Positions 1-10,954 of a DNA stretch of 64,000 bases are shown here, in pieces. A program made the translations under genes and the position numbers. The stretch lies in the NCBI GenBank assembly GCA_001931875.2, contig MSJH02000815.1:310001-374000 (forward strand), written 5' to 3'. The DNA comes from Byssochlamys sp. IMV 00236 (Eukaryota; Ascomycota; Eurotiomycetes; Eurotiales; Thermoascaceae). The notes below the pieces were generated by a model. That model saw only the letters and a program-made list of their open reading frames with translations, searched no databases and was not told the origin of the DNA. Position 1 is the stretch's first letter; every line of letters begins with the position of its first letter.

Positions 1-628
1 CAAGCTAGGAACTGCAGTTACGTCACACTGGAGGGCGTCACTGGACACGTCACGGCAAGATACAGTAGTTAGTTAGACGATGTGAAGATCGACAGCAGTT
101 AGTCTAGTGAAACGATAGCTCAGCCATCCAGAGCAAAAGGAAGAGAGGAAAAAAAAAACAAAAGCCGCGGACGAGAAGGAACAGTCCACATGACGTCATC
201 CGGCCCGACCACGGCGCCTGCCATTCTGGGAATAGCGCCAGGCCGTCAGGCACCGCGCAGGGCTTAGCGGTCGATCCATGGAGAAGCTCCTCACTACATA
301 CTAGTACATAGTAACTTAGTCTACTGACTCTACCAGTCTAGACTCTACACTGTACAGTAACTGAGAACACTCCAGTCCGGCCAATAATGAATCCTTTGTT
401 GAGTAACTACCTATCCTATCACCTGGTTCTAAACGAGTGTGAGTAGCTACTAGTGATGGAGCACTATACATGATATAACCTAAGGATGCCACACCAGAGA
501 AGAATGTACATATTGACCGCGGAGAGAGAACGCGTAGCAATCAAAGCCCAACATATATGGGCGCAGACACAGAAATCATTGTACAGTGGCCAGGAGAAAC
601 GATCAAAGAGTCCTAGAGAACAACTCGA
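1..628. other. Left-edge intergenic sequence
   Basis: No supportable gene. It holds an A-rich run near 150-160 and a palindromic CRE/ATF-type octamer TGACGTCA at 191-198, followed by GC-richer sequence, so it may be the promoter of a gene lying left of the window. Short stretches rich in TAGT/ACTAG words occur near 60-120 and 300-360. The far end is the 3' flank of the minus-strand gene ending at 629. Confidence 0.4.
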
Positions 629-3235
629 TCAGTCAAAGACACCGCTACCAACGTTCCCAGCTTCCGCTTCGTCGTCAGCTTCTTCCCCATCATCGACGAT
701 AAATACAGTGCCGTAGTCGCTACACCCGCTGCCAAGAGACTCAAAGAGAGACACCTGCGAGGTATTCTCGGAAGAGAACCAGATCGCTTCAGCGTTGGTG
801 CCCAGAGACATACGTTCATCCTCGTGGATCTGTCTCATTCGCAGCAACAGTGCTAAAGCATCGTCACGGCGGATCAGCGGTGGCTCCTGGGGTTGTTCGA
901 GCTCATCTTGTCTAGACTTCCCATCGGGAGCCGGTATTCGATATGTCTCTTCCGCGGTTTCATCGACCCCGCTCGTCGTCCCTCCAGAGGGATATGCAGT
1001 CGTATCATCCGATGAGAAGAATGGCCGCTTTGATTTATGTCCACTACGTTCATGGATATCTTGGCCTGACAAGATAGTGCTAGCCTCTCCCTTCGGTGGC
1101 GTGGGAGAATTTAGCGGCAGCTGACTCGCAGTAGCCATATCCCGTGTCCTTCTAACTTTGTATGAAAGACAGGATCTTATATCGTCCCACAGCTCCTCTG
1201 GACAGACAAGGCGCTCGACACTCTCACTGGGCATCACATGTTCCCCATCATTGCTTGACTGTAATTGGCGCCGAGGCCGTTGACGAGGGGTAGCAGCGAA
1301 ATCAATGAAATAGTCCGCTCGACGTCCAGGCTTTGATTCCTTAGCGAACTTCCACGCTGAGTATTTCGCTTCAAGATCGGCTGCGTTATTATCAAACCGA
1401 GGAACAGGACTGTTACAATCTGACGGGGTCGAGGGGTGTGGGTACTGCATCTTCTTCAAAGTAGATGGCCGAGATTTGTGAACAACTAGTGGAGCGGGCC
1501 TTGGAGGGTCAACGCAGTCAGGAGTTGCGTTGACGGGATAAGCGGAGCTGCTCTTGTTAGCTTGGATCTCGAGGTGTTCATGTCGATAATGATAAATATC
1601 AGGCACACCTTTGTGGCCAGAAAGCGATGCAGGAGAATATGTGTTATGAATATCAACATCCAATGGCGGGCGAGTAACCGGATCGCATATAGTTTCCTCT
1701 TTCGTGTCTGTCTCGTCCACTGCAAGGTTTTCCCGCGTGATGATGTCCAAGCTTCGATCTCGAGTATGATGAGAAAACCTCCGATTCCGCTGCAAAGTCA
1801 CCTGGTCCGTCTTTGGCATCACCCTGAGCCGTATTTGCGTTCTCATGGTCTGCTCCAACGTCGGAGTTCCGAAGTTCTCTACCAGCTCAGCTTTAACAAT
1901 TATGTCGAGTATATGGACAGATGATGGATCGTAGGGCTTTGTTTCGAGAAGTCTTCGGCGTACCGGCACTGTGCCAGAGAAACTGCCAACCTTGTGGTCA
2001 TAGCGGAGCCAGTCGACATTAGCTGAATACGTGAGACTGATCTCGCCCTTGGCAAGGGCATCTTCGAAAAGGTCCTTCAGTGCGCAGCAGAAGCTGGGCC
2101 GGAGATGAAACACTTGCCCTTCTTCGACCTCGAAGTCAAAAGACTCGAATGAAATATACGGAGGGTTCCAGAGCAGCTCTGCCTGGGTAGGACCATCCAC
2201 GTTAGATATCCTGGATTTGGGTAGCCTCGTGAATTTGACGCTGGAGCTACGGATACTGGCACATGGATGCGAACCAGGACCTGATACCAAAGGGTCAATG
2301 AAACAGTCTTGGTTCCGCAGAAATCGTAACAGGCTTCGATGGACGTTTTCAGTCGACGCAAACCAACGAAAGGCGGTCTTTGTGCTATCCTCGGCTTGGA
2401 TCATGTCAAAGACAACCTTCAAAGGATCAAGACGCACAGATATACACGGATTCTTTGTAGAATCTTCGACCAACTTTGTCTGGGCGCCGTCAGATGATGT
2501 AAGCAGGGCCTCCAAGTTCGCTGCCAGAACGAGTTTGAATGTTTCTTCCCAATGCAATATCTCCGCCGCCTGAGAAAAGCTGAGCCGTTTCCACGTTTTT
2601 ACGATATCGAGTTGCTGGATTGCAGAAGGATTCAGAGGCGATTTCACGTTGTAGACGAGGTCCGGCGGGTGCCATGATGCACGATAATCTAGAAAGCGCG
2701 GAAGGAAAACCTCTTGCGTCAAATGACGAACAGGAAACGAGTGTCCCTTGATAACCAGGCGACCGGAACTGCTAGGGGCCTGGGATGGTTTCTTGGGGTC
2801 CTGCCTTGGGTCCTCTGGAGAAAAATGGACGCAAATGTCCAGAGGTGCGTCTCTCCGAACATCATCGTGGTGCGCATTGCCATATTGCCAGTTTCCAGAA
2901 GGCAATCCCTCTCTCCTTTCCAGTGCAATTCCTACAAAAGGCTTTCGTCCTGCGGGTGGGTGCTGTCTTCGCAAATTGTGGAGATGAGGAAGATTATAAT
3001 GACGCAATATAGCTGGATTAGTAGGATGAGAAGCTGCGCAGTCTCCAATGATATGTTTTTTGAACTTTTCAACTGCCTCCGACGCCCTAGGATGACAGTG
3101 TGCGTCTCCTGATCCGGCGGCCATCCATTCGTTTCGAGTCCAGAGTTCTTTCGTGTCGAGTGAGTGAGTAGTTTCGGAGCTTGTGCGAGCATGGTTGCGG
3201 TAAGATGGGCGGTACTGAGAAGGAATATCTAACAT
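629..3235 (-). CDS. Orphan 868-aa protein, single exon
   Basis: An uninterrupted minus-strand frame of 868 codons. I do not recognise a family. The frame is open slightly further upstream, but the first ATG is at 3235 (protein starts MLDIPSQYRPS), so that is the chosen start. The first 130 residues are His/Arg-rich, the middle (about 190-480) looks folded with regular hydrophobic spacing and Trp residues, and the last 350 residues are polar, Pro/Ser-rich and probably disordered, ending in an acidic tail. There is no signal peptide or membrane segment, so a cytosolic or nuclear protein is likely. The next gene upstream is a mitochondrial kinase on the same strand with its own flank. The length without stops makes it a real gene; the function is unknown. 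Confidence 0.8.
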   Translation of the reverse strand: MLDIPSQYRPSYRNHARTSSETTHSLDTKELWTRNEWMAAGSGDAHCHPRASEAVEKFKKHIIGDCAASHPTNPAILRHYNLPHLHNLRRQHPPAGRKPFVGIALERREGLPSGNWQYGNAHHDDVRRDAPLDICVHFSPEDPRQDPKKPSQAPSSSGRLVIKGHSFPVRHLTQEVFLPRFLDYRASWHPPDLVYNVKSPLNPSAIQQLDIVKTWKRLSFSQAAEILHWEETFKLVLAANLEALLTSSDGAQTKLVEDSTKNPCISVRLDPLKVVFDMIQAEDSTKTAFRWFASTENVHRSLLRFLRNQDCFIDPLVSGPGSHPCASIRSSSVKFTRLPKSRISNVDGPTQAELLWNPPYISFESFDFEVEEGQVFHLRPSFCCALKDLFEDALAKGEISLTYSANVDWLRYDHKVGSFSGTVPVRRRLLETKPYDPSSVHILDIIVKAELVENFGTPTLEQTMRTQIRLRVMPKTDQVTLQRNRRFSHHTRDRSLDIITRENLAVDETDTKEETICDPVTRPPLDVDIHNTYSPASLSGHKGVPDIYHYRHEHLEIQANKSSSAYPVNATPDCVDPPRPAPLVVHKSRPSTLKKMQYPHPSTPSDCNSPVPRFDNNAADLEAKYSAWKFAKESKPGRRADYFIDFAATPRQRPRRQLQSSNDGEHVMPSESVERLVCPEELWDDIRSCLSYKVRRTRDMATASQLPLNSPTPPKGEASTILSGQDIHERSGHKSKRPFFSSDDTTAYPSGGTTSGVDETAEETYRIPAPDGKSRQDELEQPQEPPLIRRDDALALLLRMRQIHEDERMSLGTNAEAIWFSSENTSQVSLFESLGSGCSDYGTVFIVDDGEEADDEAEAGNVGSGVFD

Positions 3236-3639
3236 GACAGCTCCCCTGCAGCCGTTAATCGCTTGCACTGGGTAGCGTGGACAGGGATTAAGACTAACCT
3301 AAGCGGCCAAGTATTCATTGTTGAAGATGGTAGGTATACGATTCTTGCGATATAATCCAGCTAGACATAGCGAGAGTATGGTTCTGGAATATCCTATGGG
3401 GTGTAGGACGTGAGATATCTGAGGTAGCGTAGAGTAGTGTTATCGGAACAAATGCATCATACCCAAGGAAAGCACATTTCGAGCGTGTGTTGTACTGCAA
3501 GTACGCCTTGTTCATTTGCGGAAGGCACGCTACACGCGGACAGTGAGATCTTGTGATACCGAAATTAATTCTAATCACCGCGCCATATAAAAAACGGTTG
3601 GTAGAAAGCGGTAGGTATCTATTGATTTGGGTGACAAGA
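3236..3639. other. Intergenic spacer
   Basis: About 400 bp between two minus-strand genes: 3' flank of the kinase gene and promoter of the orphan gene. Several short TA-rich stretches are present; I see no RNA gene or repeat. Confidence 0.4.
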
Positions 3640-5129
3640 TCAGACTGCGTCGATCATAGCTCTCGTGGTTACTTGTTCGTTCTTGTTCCCGAGCTTCGAT
3701 ATCTGGAGGAACGCGTCGACTCCATAGCCTTCTAGGCTGTGTAGTTCAAGGTTACCGGCCCAATATTCCGCATATACTCTGCTCATGGGGAGGCCCATGC
3801 CAAGCCGCAGATTGGGAGGCCGTGAGCTTAGCGAGGCTAAGGAGCTCTCTCGATAAGTCTCCCTGTCGGCAATTTTCCGATCAGTCGATACCGTCAATTC
3901 TTGCATCGTAGCAGCCATCGTGGGGACTTGCTCCAGATTTTTCAGACGGGTTTGAGTCCTGGGACCCTTGCTGAAAGACCATAAATACGGAAGGATTTCA
4001 CGAGGGATTCCGCCTCCCTGGTCAGAGATCCGCAGGATAACATGCTGAGGTGCCTCGCAGATCAGCACTTCTATAGGCGGTGGCAGTCCCGGAGAATCTC
4101 GATACTTTTCCATGACGGCTTGTATCGAGTTACGCAGGAGCTCACCGACGATATACTCGAGATGGCTTAGTATATAGGGGAATGTCGCCTCGCGATGGCC
4201 TTGAATAGTGATATGTGGTATCTTGTCCGAACCAGAGCTTTGCCTGAGGAGATCCTGGGCAAGCTTTCCGCAGCGTTCGACTACTTCCTTTGCATTGCAT
4301 TTCAAAAACACCTCGCCAACAAAGTCAGCGTTGAGATCAGTGCGGGCCATCGAATCTGGAAAATGCCACGGAGAATTGAAGGTTTCTGTGAGAGCCAGGT
4401 GTTGTTCTGCTATGACTCTGCGAGATATCCTCTGTGCAAGTGGTCAGCCAAATGCACCTTTGAGACTGGAACCAGGCTTCCATACAGCACGCAACAATGT
4501 ATTCATGAACCGGTCCATTTCACCCGGTTCCACGAGATCTTGGCATTCCAGGACACCCATCGCGAGGTTTGGGATCACGACCAGGTGCTCCTTGAGAGCA
4601 TCACGTAGAATGTCGCAATATCGGTCATTGTCCTCTAGCGTCCTGATTTCCGGGACCGTCCGAAACCTCTCGAATGCTTTGTAGTATAGTTCGTACACAA
4701 GGGACATGTGCGGATTGGACACGACGACGTATGGTAGCTTTTGCATATCTCGCAGACGGTGGGCAAGCCTGGCTTCCAGTCAGCTATTACTTTCCATTCT
4801 TAGTTGCTCAGGTACCATATCACTGACCTTGTAGGAAGCTCTGTACGGACATAATTTGCAGAGCTGATCAAGCGAGCCTCTGTCAATGTCCGGCCAAAAA
4901 AGGTCAGCTGCCGTAAACTGATCGGCCTGGCCTCACGTTCCACCCAGCTAATTGCTGTCAGCAAAGAAGCTCACGTAGAGGTACGAGGAAGACGGGCATA
5001 CTCATCGAGCACTGAAGCCGGTCTCCATGGCGGAGGGCTATGCTGCTGCTGTACCGAATAGAACCTCACTTGCTGTGCGCATCTCAGCCGGACGTGTCGC
5101 CAACATCGAGCTGGATGATTCAAGCGCAT
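3640..5129 (-). CDS. Mitochondrial pyruvate dehydrogenase kinase (PDK/BCKDK family)
   Basis: Predicted 442-aa kinase that phosphorylates and switches off the E1 subunit of pyruvate (or branched-chain ketoacid) dehydrogenase in the matrix. Model exons: 5129-4975, 4926-4828, 4768-4486, 4431-3640; all introns are 48-59 nt and the frame closes. The N-terminus is rich in Arg and lacks acids up to about residue 25 (MRLNHPARCWRHVRLR), as in matrix targeting peptides. Next comes the alpha-helical BCDHK domain (LRQLTFFGRTLTEA), the H-box-like RISRRVIAEQHLAL at 180-193, then a GHKL ATPase: N-box GELLRNSIQ with Asn280, G1 DQGGG from Asp316, G2 GMGLPMS at 390-396, and YGVDAFL near the end. Fungi carry several paralogues (PkpA/B/C type); I cannot say which this is or whether the substrate is PDH or BCKDH. 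Confidence 0.9.
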
Positions 5130-5912
5130 ACTGATCAGCCATGCAAAGCAGTAGTGACCAGAGAGAGGCGTCAATGATGCGGACGAGAATCAGCTCGTAG
5201 TTCCAGACAAGCAGTGCGCCCGTCACACATTGCTACTCGGTCCTCGTTGCCTGAGAAGCAGAATCGCTCGTAGTCCACATTTAACCAATTTGCTGTGAAT
5301 GGTCTCGTGTCGGTCCGCCGGTGTCGGTGCAGCTATTATTATTAACTAGGGCAAGCCCGGTGACTCTTGGTGCAAGTTCCCAGTTCCACTGCTGGCGCCA
5401 CCCCACGGGCAACGGGAACTGCACCCCGCACGCATTCTAGATCGTTAGTTAGTTACTCGGTGCAGATTAGTTATCACTAACAGATTAGTTAGTTAGTTAC
5501 TTTTCTCTTTACAAGATGCTCGATGTACTGTAGTCCTTATCTATCAGATTGCGAGGTGACCCCAGTCTGAAATGTTATTATTATTATCTGTCAAGGGAAT
5601 CACTAGTTTTACTAGTACACAGCAAAGGCACGCAGCCTGTGAAAAGAAAGCAGTGCGGACCACGCGTAACAAAACCCCCGATATTGAATCAGACCCCCTT
5701 CTCTAGTAGTTATTATTTTATCGGATTCGAGGATCACGCTCCTTCTCGCTCCACCACCAGGAACACTTTGCTGACATTAATTCCGATGTACGTCAAATAT
5801 GTTCGCACTGGAAATACGAAAGTTATGAACAGTATCTTTCCAAGAGGCCATTGAGTGCCATGTCGCGAAGAGCCCACCCAGGAGCTCCCTCCACGATTGT
5901 TGTCTGGGCCAC
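5130..5912. other. Intergenic sequence with TTAG-rich tracts
   Basis: Promoter of the PDK gene and 3' flank of the ATPase gene. It contains imperfect runs of TTAGT units around 5445-5505, including four consecutive copies near 5490, and ATT/TAT trinucleotide stretches near 5330 and 5575. No coding or RNA gene is supported. Confidence 0.35.
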
Positions 5913-8900
5913 TCAGTCTGCCTCCTCTTCCTCTTTCGCTGTTGTGATATAGTATCTCCCCTTCGGTTCTCCCTCCTTCTCGTGCTCAAGCGTTAATCTG
6001 GCGAGGTGAGCCAGAAGGTTCTCCATCTTGATGTCCCCCTTGGTTCTCTTGGCCCTGCCCAGATCAGTGAGCCACTGGACCTTATTCAAGACAAAGTACA
6101 CGAGCGCAATGACGATGGTCACACCGAGGGAATAACCCCAAATGCGGACCACAGTGACAATATTCGTCCATCCATTGCGGGTTTCGACATACGAATCGTG
6201 CGGAATTGTCGGCATCGTCTGGTTGGTGAACCAACCGAAAAGACAGAAGATCGTCGCGATTACATCCACTCCCAGAATCGCTCCGACTAAGTGGACGGAT
6301 GGCCATGTATCAGATCCCCTGGTGACAAAAATCAACCAATTCTCGGTGAGAGCAACCTCGAGGAACAAGACTTCCTGAATAGATCCCCAGTTCTGGATAA
6401 TGCCCCCAGAGGGAAGGAACATCGACCCACGAATTACCCATGTTCCCATGGCCAACAAAAGACCAAGAATGATAGATATTACCCATATCTTAGGAAGCTG
6501 CCATTCCACCGGCCGCAATTCATATGATGCATGATCATATGCAACTGCGACAGTGGCAAGATCCGCGAATAGAGCAAGGAAAACTATCAGCTCTACTCGA
6601 ATGCTCTCATTAAGAATGATCATGGACGTCACCAAGTAAATTTCCAGATGCAAGCATAAAGCAATGCGATATTGAATATATGCTTTCATGCGGTGGAAAA
6701 TCTGACGGGCAACCTTGATCGAATCAATAATAGTAGATAAGCCAGGTGCTAGGAAGACAATATCAGCAGCAGACTGAGCCGCTTCTGAGGCACCCTCCAC
6801 AGCTATACCGCAATCTGCTCGCTTCAAAGATGGTGCATCATTAACTCCGTCACCTGTCATTGCAGTCAAGTGGCCTCGCTGCTGGAGCATCTCAACAACT
6901 TGATATTTATGCTCCGGGAATACTTCAGCAAAGCCATCTGCTTTTTCGACGAGGTCATGTGCCATAGCGCCGCTAAGGCCACCATGGATCAGCTTATCTG
7001 AATTGTAGACCTTAGTACCCAGAGCCAACATCTTGCATGTCTCCTTAGCAATGGCAATGGCATCACCCGTGAGCATTTTGACACTGATACCTAGATTTTG
7101 AGCTTCAGTGATCGTTTGAGCTGTATCCTCTCTAGGCGGGTCAAACATTGGCAACATGCCAAGAAGAGTCCATTCTTCTCCTTCTTTTTGAACGGCGACA
7201 CCGAGAGAGCGAAATCCACGATGGGCGAACTCTTGTGCTTTATCCCTATATAGATCTGCCACCTTCTTTGAACATTTGGATAGTTGTAGAACCGCCTTTG
7301 GGGCGCCCTTTGTGCATGTGTATCTAACACCCTCACAGCTACAAACTGTGACGATTCGTTTGGATACAGGATCAAAAGGGATATACTTTTCGGTCTTCCA
7401 ACCACGTCGAAGTATCTCCCTGGCTTTTGGATATTGCCTGAGCGCAAGAATTGTGACTTTATCGATCGGATCTAGCGTGTCGATATTATGAGAAGATGCC
7501 AGTACAGCCACTGCAAACATCCAATTGATATCGACACCTTCCGCAACGTACGGGTTGCGAATGCTCAGTTTATTAGCAGTAAGAGTACCAGTTTTGTCGG
7601 AACAGAGAATGTCGACACCCTTTAGAATGTAAGGTTAGTCCACGATAGGGAATAACGTCTGGGGCAACATACTGCTAGAGACTCGATGGCTGTAAGCTTC
7701 TGCACTATGGCCTTCCGCCGAGCAAGGTAGGCTGCTCCCACCGCCATGGTAGTGGTTGTTACAACAGGCAAACCCACAGGAACTCCGATGATCAACAGAG
7801 ATAGAGTGTAGTGAAGTAAAGTTTGCTGTGGTGGGTGGGCGATAGGGATATGTCGGTAAAAGCCTCCAATCCATGCTGCCAAAATCCATGCCATAACTAG
7901 GACGAGAAGAGAGGTTCCTATATTGTTCATCACCATCTCGAAGTGGCCTGCCCCAGCAGCACCTTGTACCATGGTTGCCGTACGCCCAACGAAAGATGTT
8001 TTCGCCGTTGTCTGAACTACCGCGTAACATTTCCCGCGCTTGCAGGTAGTCGTATAGAAAATGGGGTCGCCCATGTATCGGTCAACAGCGAGAGACTCTC
8101 CAGTAATGGCAGAATGATCACACGCCACAATCGGATACCCGCGCCGTTTCGGACGCTCCTCGTCCTCTTTGCCAGCATCTTCGGCTCCTTCTTGGTCTCC
8201 TTCTTGCTTTTCTTTCTGTCCCCCTTCTTCATCTTCGCTTTCAGAAGATGACTCATCAAGAAATCCTTCTGCTTGCATCCTCTTGAATTCCTCGAAGCCG
8301 TTGGGATCATTGTAATCGCAAATAACCTTGGCGTCAGCCGGGACAACATTGCCCTCCCCTACAACTATCTGTTTGAATATGTTTAGTCATCGGTATTCAG
8401 ACTCTACCGCGTCAAGACATACCACATCGCCTGGCACGAGGTCTCGAGCTAGGACCTCTTGCTCTTGTCCATCCCGTACAACCGTCGTTCTCAATGCGAT
8501 GTCTCCCTTCAGACTTGCGACGACATCTGCGGCTTGTTTTTCTTGGTACCAACCAACGGTAGCGTTCAAACACAAGATACCGATAATAACACCAAAATCG
8601 ATCCAGTCATTCAGGCCTGCAGCAAGGAGGACCGCCAATTCCATGACTAAATCAAGGTTAGCTAAGTTCGCTGAGGGATGTCACGCGTATTACCATATAG
8701 AATTGGCCCCTTGAAATACGACATGAATTTAGCGATAGGATTCTCCTTCTCGGATACCAACTCGTTCCATCCGGAGCGGCGACGCCGGTTTATAACCTCT
8801 TCAGACGAAAGACCTTGCTTGATGTCTGTGAGGAGCCACTCGTCTGGGAATTTCCCAGCGTCTGCCTCCGTTCTCACGCGGACTCTCCTTTTCCTCCATG

Positions 8901-9114
8901 GGGCGTACCAAACTCTTCTCAATTCAGTTCCTTCCTCTTCTTGTTCTTCTTCCGCACCAGGCTCCCGATACGTAGAGACGAACTTGACCAGTCGGCCGTA
9001 TTCGTCCAGATTCTCGTCAGGGATTGTGGCCATAGAAGCACGAGAAATACGTCTCTTCTCCCTGGATGGCGCCCGTTGTTCCACGTCGCCTCCACTGCTG
9101 GAGTCTTGGGCCAT
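5913..9114 (-). CDS. P-type (P3A) plasma-membrane H+-ATPase with acidic A-domain insert
   Basis: Predicted 1015-aa proton pump that uses ATP to export H+ and energise the plasma membrane. Exons: 9114-8694, 8646-8423, 8368-7673, 7619-5913. The M1-M2 hairpin (GPILYVMELAVLLAAGLNDW) follows a long charged N-terminus; the actuator TGES is at 304-307; the phosphorylation motif DKTGT starts at Asp455; KGAPK and the hinge TGDGVNDAPS are intact; the M6 segment FADLATVAVAYDHA fits P3A pumps. Unlike yeast Pma1, residues about 236-292 of the actuator domain form a Ser/Asp/Glu/Lys-rich insert ahead of the TGES loop, and the C-terminus is a short acidic tail. This suggests the second, PmaB-like class of fungal pump and not the main housekeeping Pma1, but the paralogue assignment is an inference. 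Confidence 0.93.
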
Positions 9115-10954
9115 GACTGATAATGTTCCCAAGGTGCACGGCAGATGTAGCAATTCTTCTACTCGTTGCCCTTGTTGCTTCCTCCTTCCTCGTGTTCACG
9201 AACGCAATTGAGAGCGACGGTAGGAAGATGAAACGAGCAGGATGAAGGTGCTACCGCCCATGCCATTGTAAAGTCTTCATCCCCTCCCTATCCTTGAGGT
9301 GTGTACATCGGATACGCATCCTCGTTCCCATGGTGGGATGTTCCTTTGTTCAATCATGCTGACGTAGGAGAGCAGGGGTATTTCTGCAACCCGTAGCGGG
9401 AATATTCAGCCATAGCATAGTTCAAACTCGTGTTGAATCTTCCCGCATATGGACTGATCGAGAGTGTGCGATCAGCCTCGACCGTCTAGCTCTTGGGTTT
9501 AGCGTAAGATTTGTCGTTGACCATACCCTTACGTTTCTAATGAGGTTTGACGTGTCTTGACGTGTGAGGAGTTGTGTGAGGAGTTGTCGCAGTGCATGAA
9601 GAATGCCTTGCCTCACCTGGGCCAGGGACGCATGGCAAGCGATTCGTCTAGACCCTTGAATTGACTCTGAACAATGGAGTTGTTGTGTGAAGTCGGCGCT
9701 GCATTTCGATATTGGGAGAATGGAAATCAAAACAAGGGACCGCCATGCGGAGAGCCTTCCACGACGTTGGTTGGATGGCTAAGAGCTCGTAGATCCATGG
9801 GGTGACAAGCTTGTCACGCGGTTGAAGTTATATAGTCTCAAATCCGGGGTTCGTTGTTCTTGTGGTTGACCTGTTTATCCAAGGGTTCCGATGGTGCTTT
9901 GGCTCCCGAGTGTTCCGAGTCCCGACAGCTCCTGGGTAGGGATTACAACTGACTATCCGTGGCATGGACCTTGACAGTAACCCTGCCATTCAGATTGTCC
10001 ATCGTGATTTGCCTATCGTACTGGAGAATTACCATCTGCAAGATGCCTCTTCAAACTAGAATAATGTGTTAGCCCCACCTGAACCTGATGAGAGTAGCTC
10101 GTGATGGCAGATGTTGGTGTACGAGCCTGAGGGTTGTCTATAAAGCAACACTGGCTAGTTATTCGTACGTTTATCTCGTTGCCAATCGGGCTGGTACCTA
10201 CCTGGGTATGTCTCGTGTACCCGTGGTTCAACACGACCGGCTAGATGCCTCAAGAGTTCACAGTAGAAGCTTTCTTTTCTCGTCAGCCGATCCTAGAAAG
10301 TAGCCTTTCCATCAGTTGACTGATTCAGGTCCGATAAGAGCTCGTCCTATCAGGCGACAGCCGCTTGTCTAGAAACCCAAATCGAGATCTTACCCTTGGA
10401 TTATTAGTTAGGCACGCTCTACTTACAGTACGCCCCGACTACTGTAGCGAGGCTGCCAGAGATGGTTCCGAGACATTCAGCCCCACCATTTGTAGAAGAG
10501 ACATGATCTGTGTCGAGAAGAACATATTTCCTTCTGCTCTTCTGTACGCGACCAGCACAGGAAAACCATCAAAAGCGAGTGTAGGGCAAAAAATGTTGTG
10601 TTAGAGACGAAGGGCGCATTCTGTATTTGTGTCCGGTGGATACTTAACTAGTCAACTGCGGGTTTAAGTAAGAACTCTAGGAAGGAATGGCTGGAGGCAG
10701 TGAGATGAGTGAGCTGAGTGAGCTGAGTGAGACGAACACGGTGCGACCACCCGATACGGTTTGCATCAAGCTGAGCACCTTATGAGACGAGCTATTAATA
10801 TTACTGAGCGTCAATATTGCTATCCTGCATATTTCTTGGCGATTGGGGGCCTTATTCTTCCCTTCTTAATTCACAATTCACACACATGCTCGCCCGTTGA
10901 GTATCAACACTGTGGAACTGGCTAGCTCATAAGTAAAACGCGAATTCCCACACC
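9115..10954. other. 1.84-kb divergent intergenic region
   Basis: Shared upstream region of the H+-ATPase (-) and the paraoxonase-like gene (+). The short open frames here look random. It carries two adjacent 10-bp duplications at 9547-9566 followed by a near-perfect doubling of TGAGGAGTTGTG at 9565-9588, and three copies of a TGAGTGAGC unit around 10701-10732. It is long enough for complex regulation of the pump gene; I found no identifiable element beyond this. Confidence 0.4.
10701..10732. repeat. Short tandem repeat (TGAGTGAGC-type)
   Basis: Three imperfect copies of a 10-bp unit, TGAGTGAGCT, in tandem about 220 bp upstream of the start codon of the paraoxonase-like gene. Too short and simple to assign a role. 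Confidence 0.6.
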
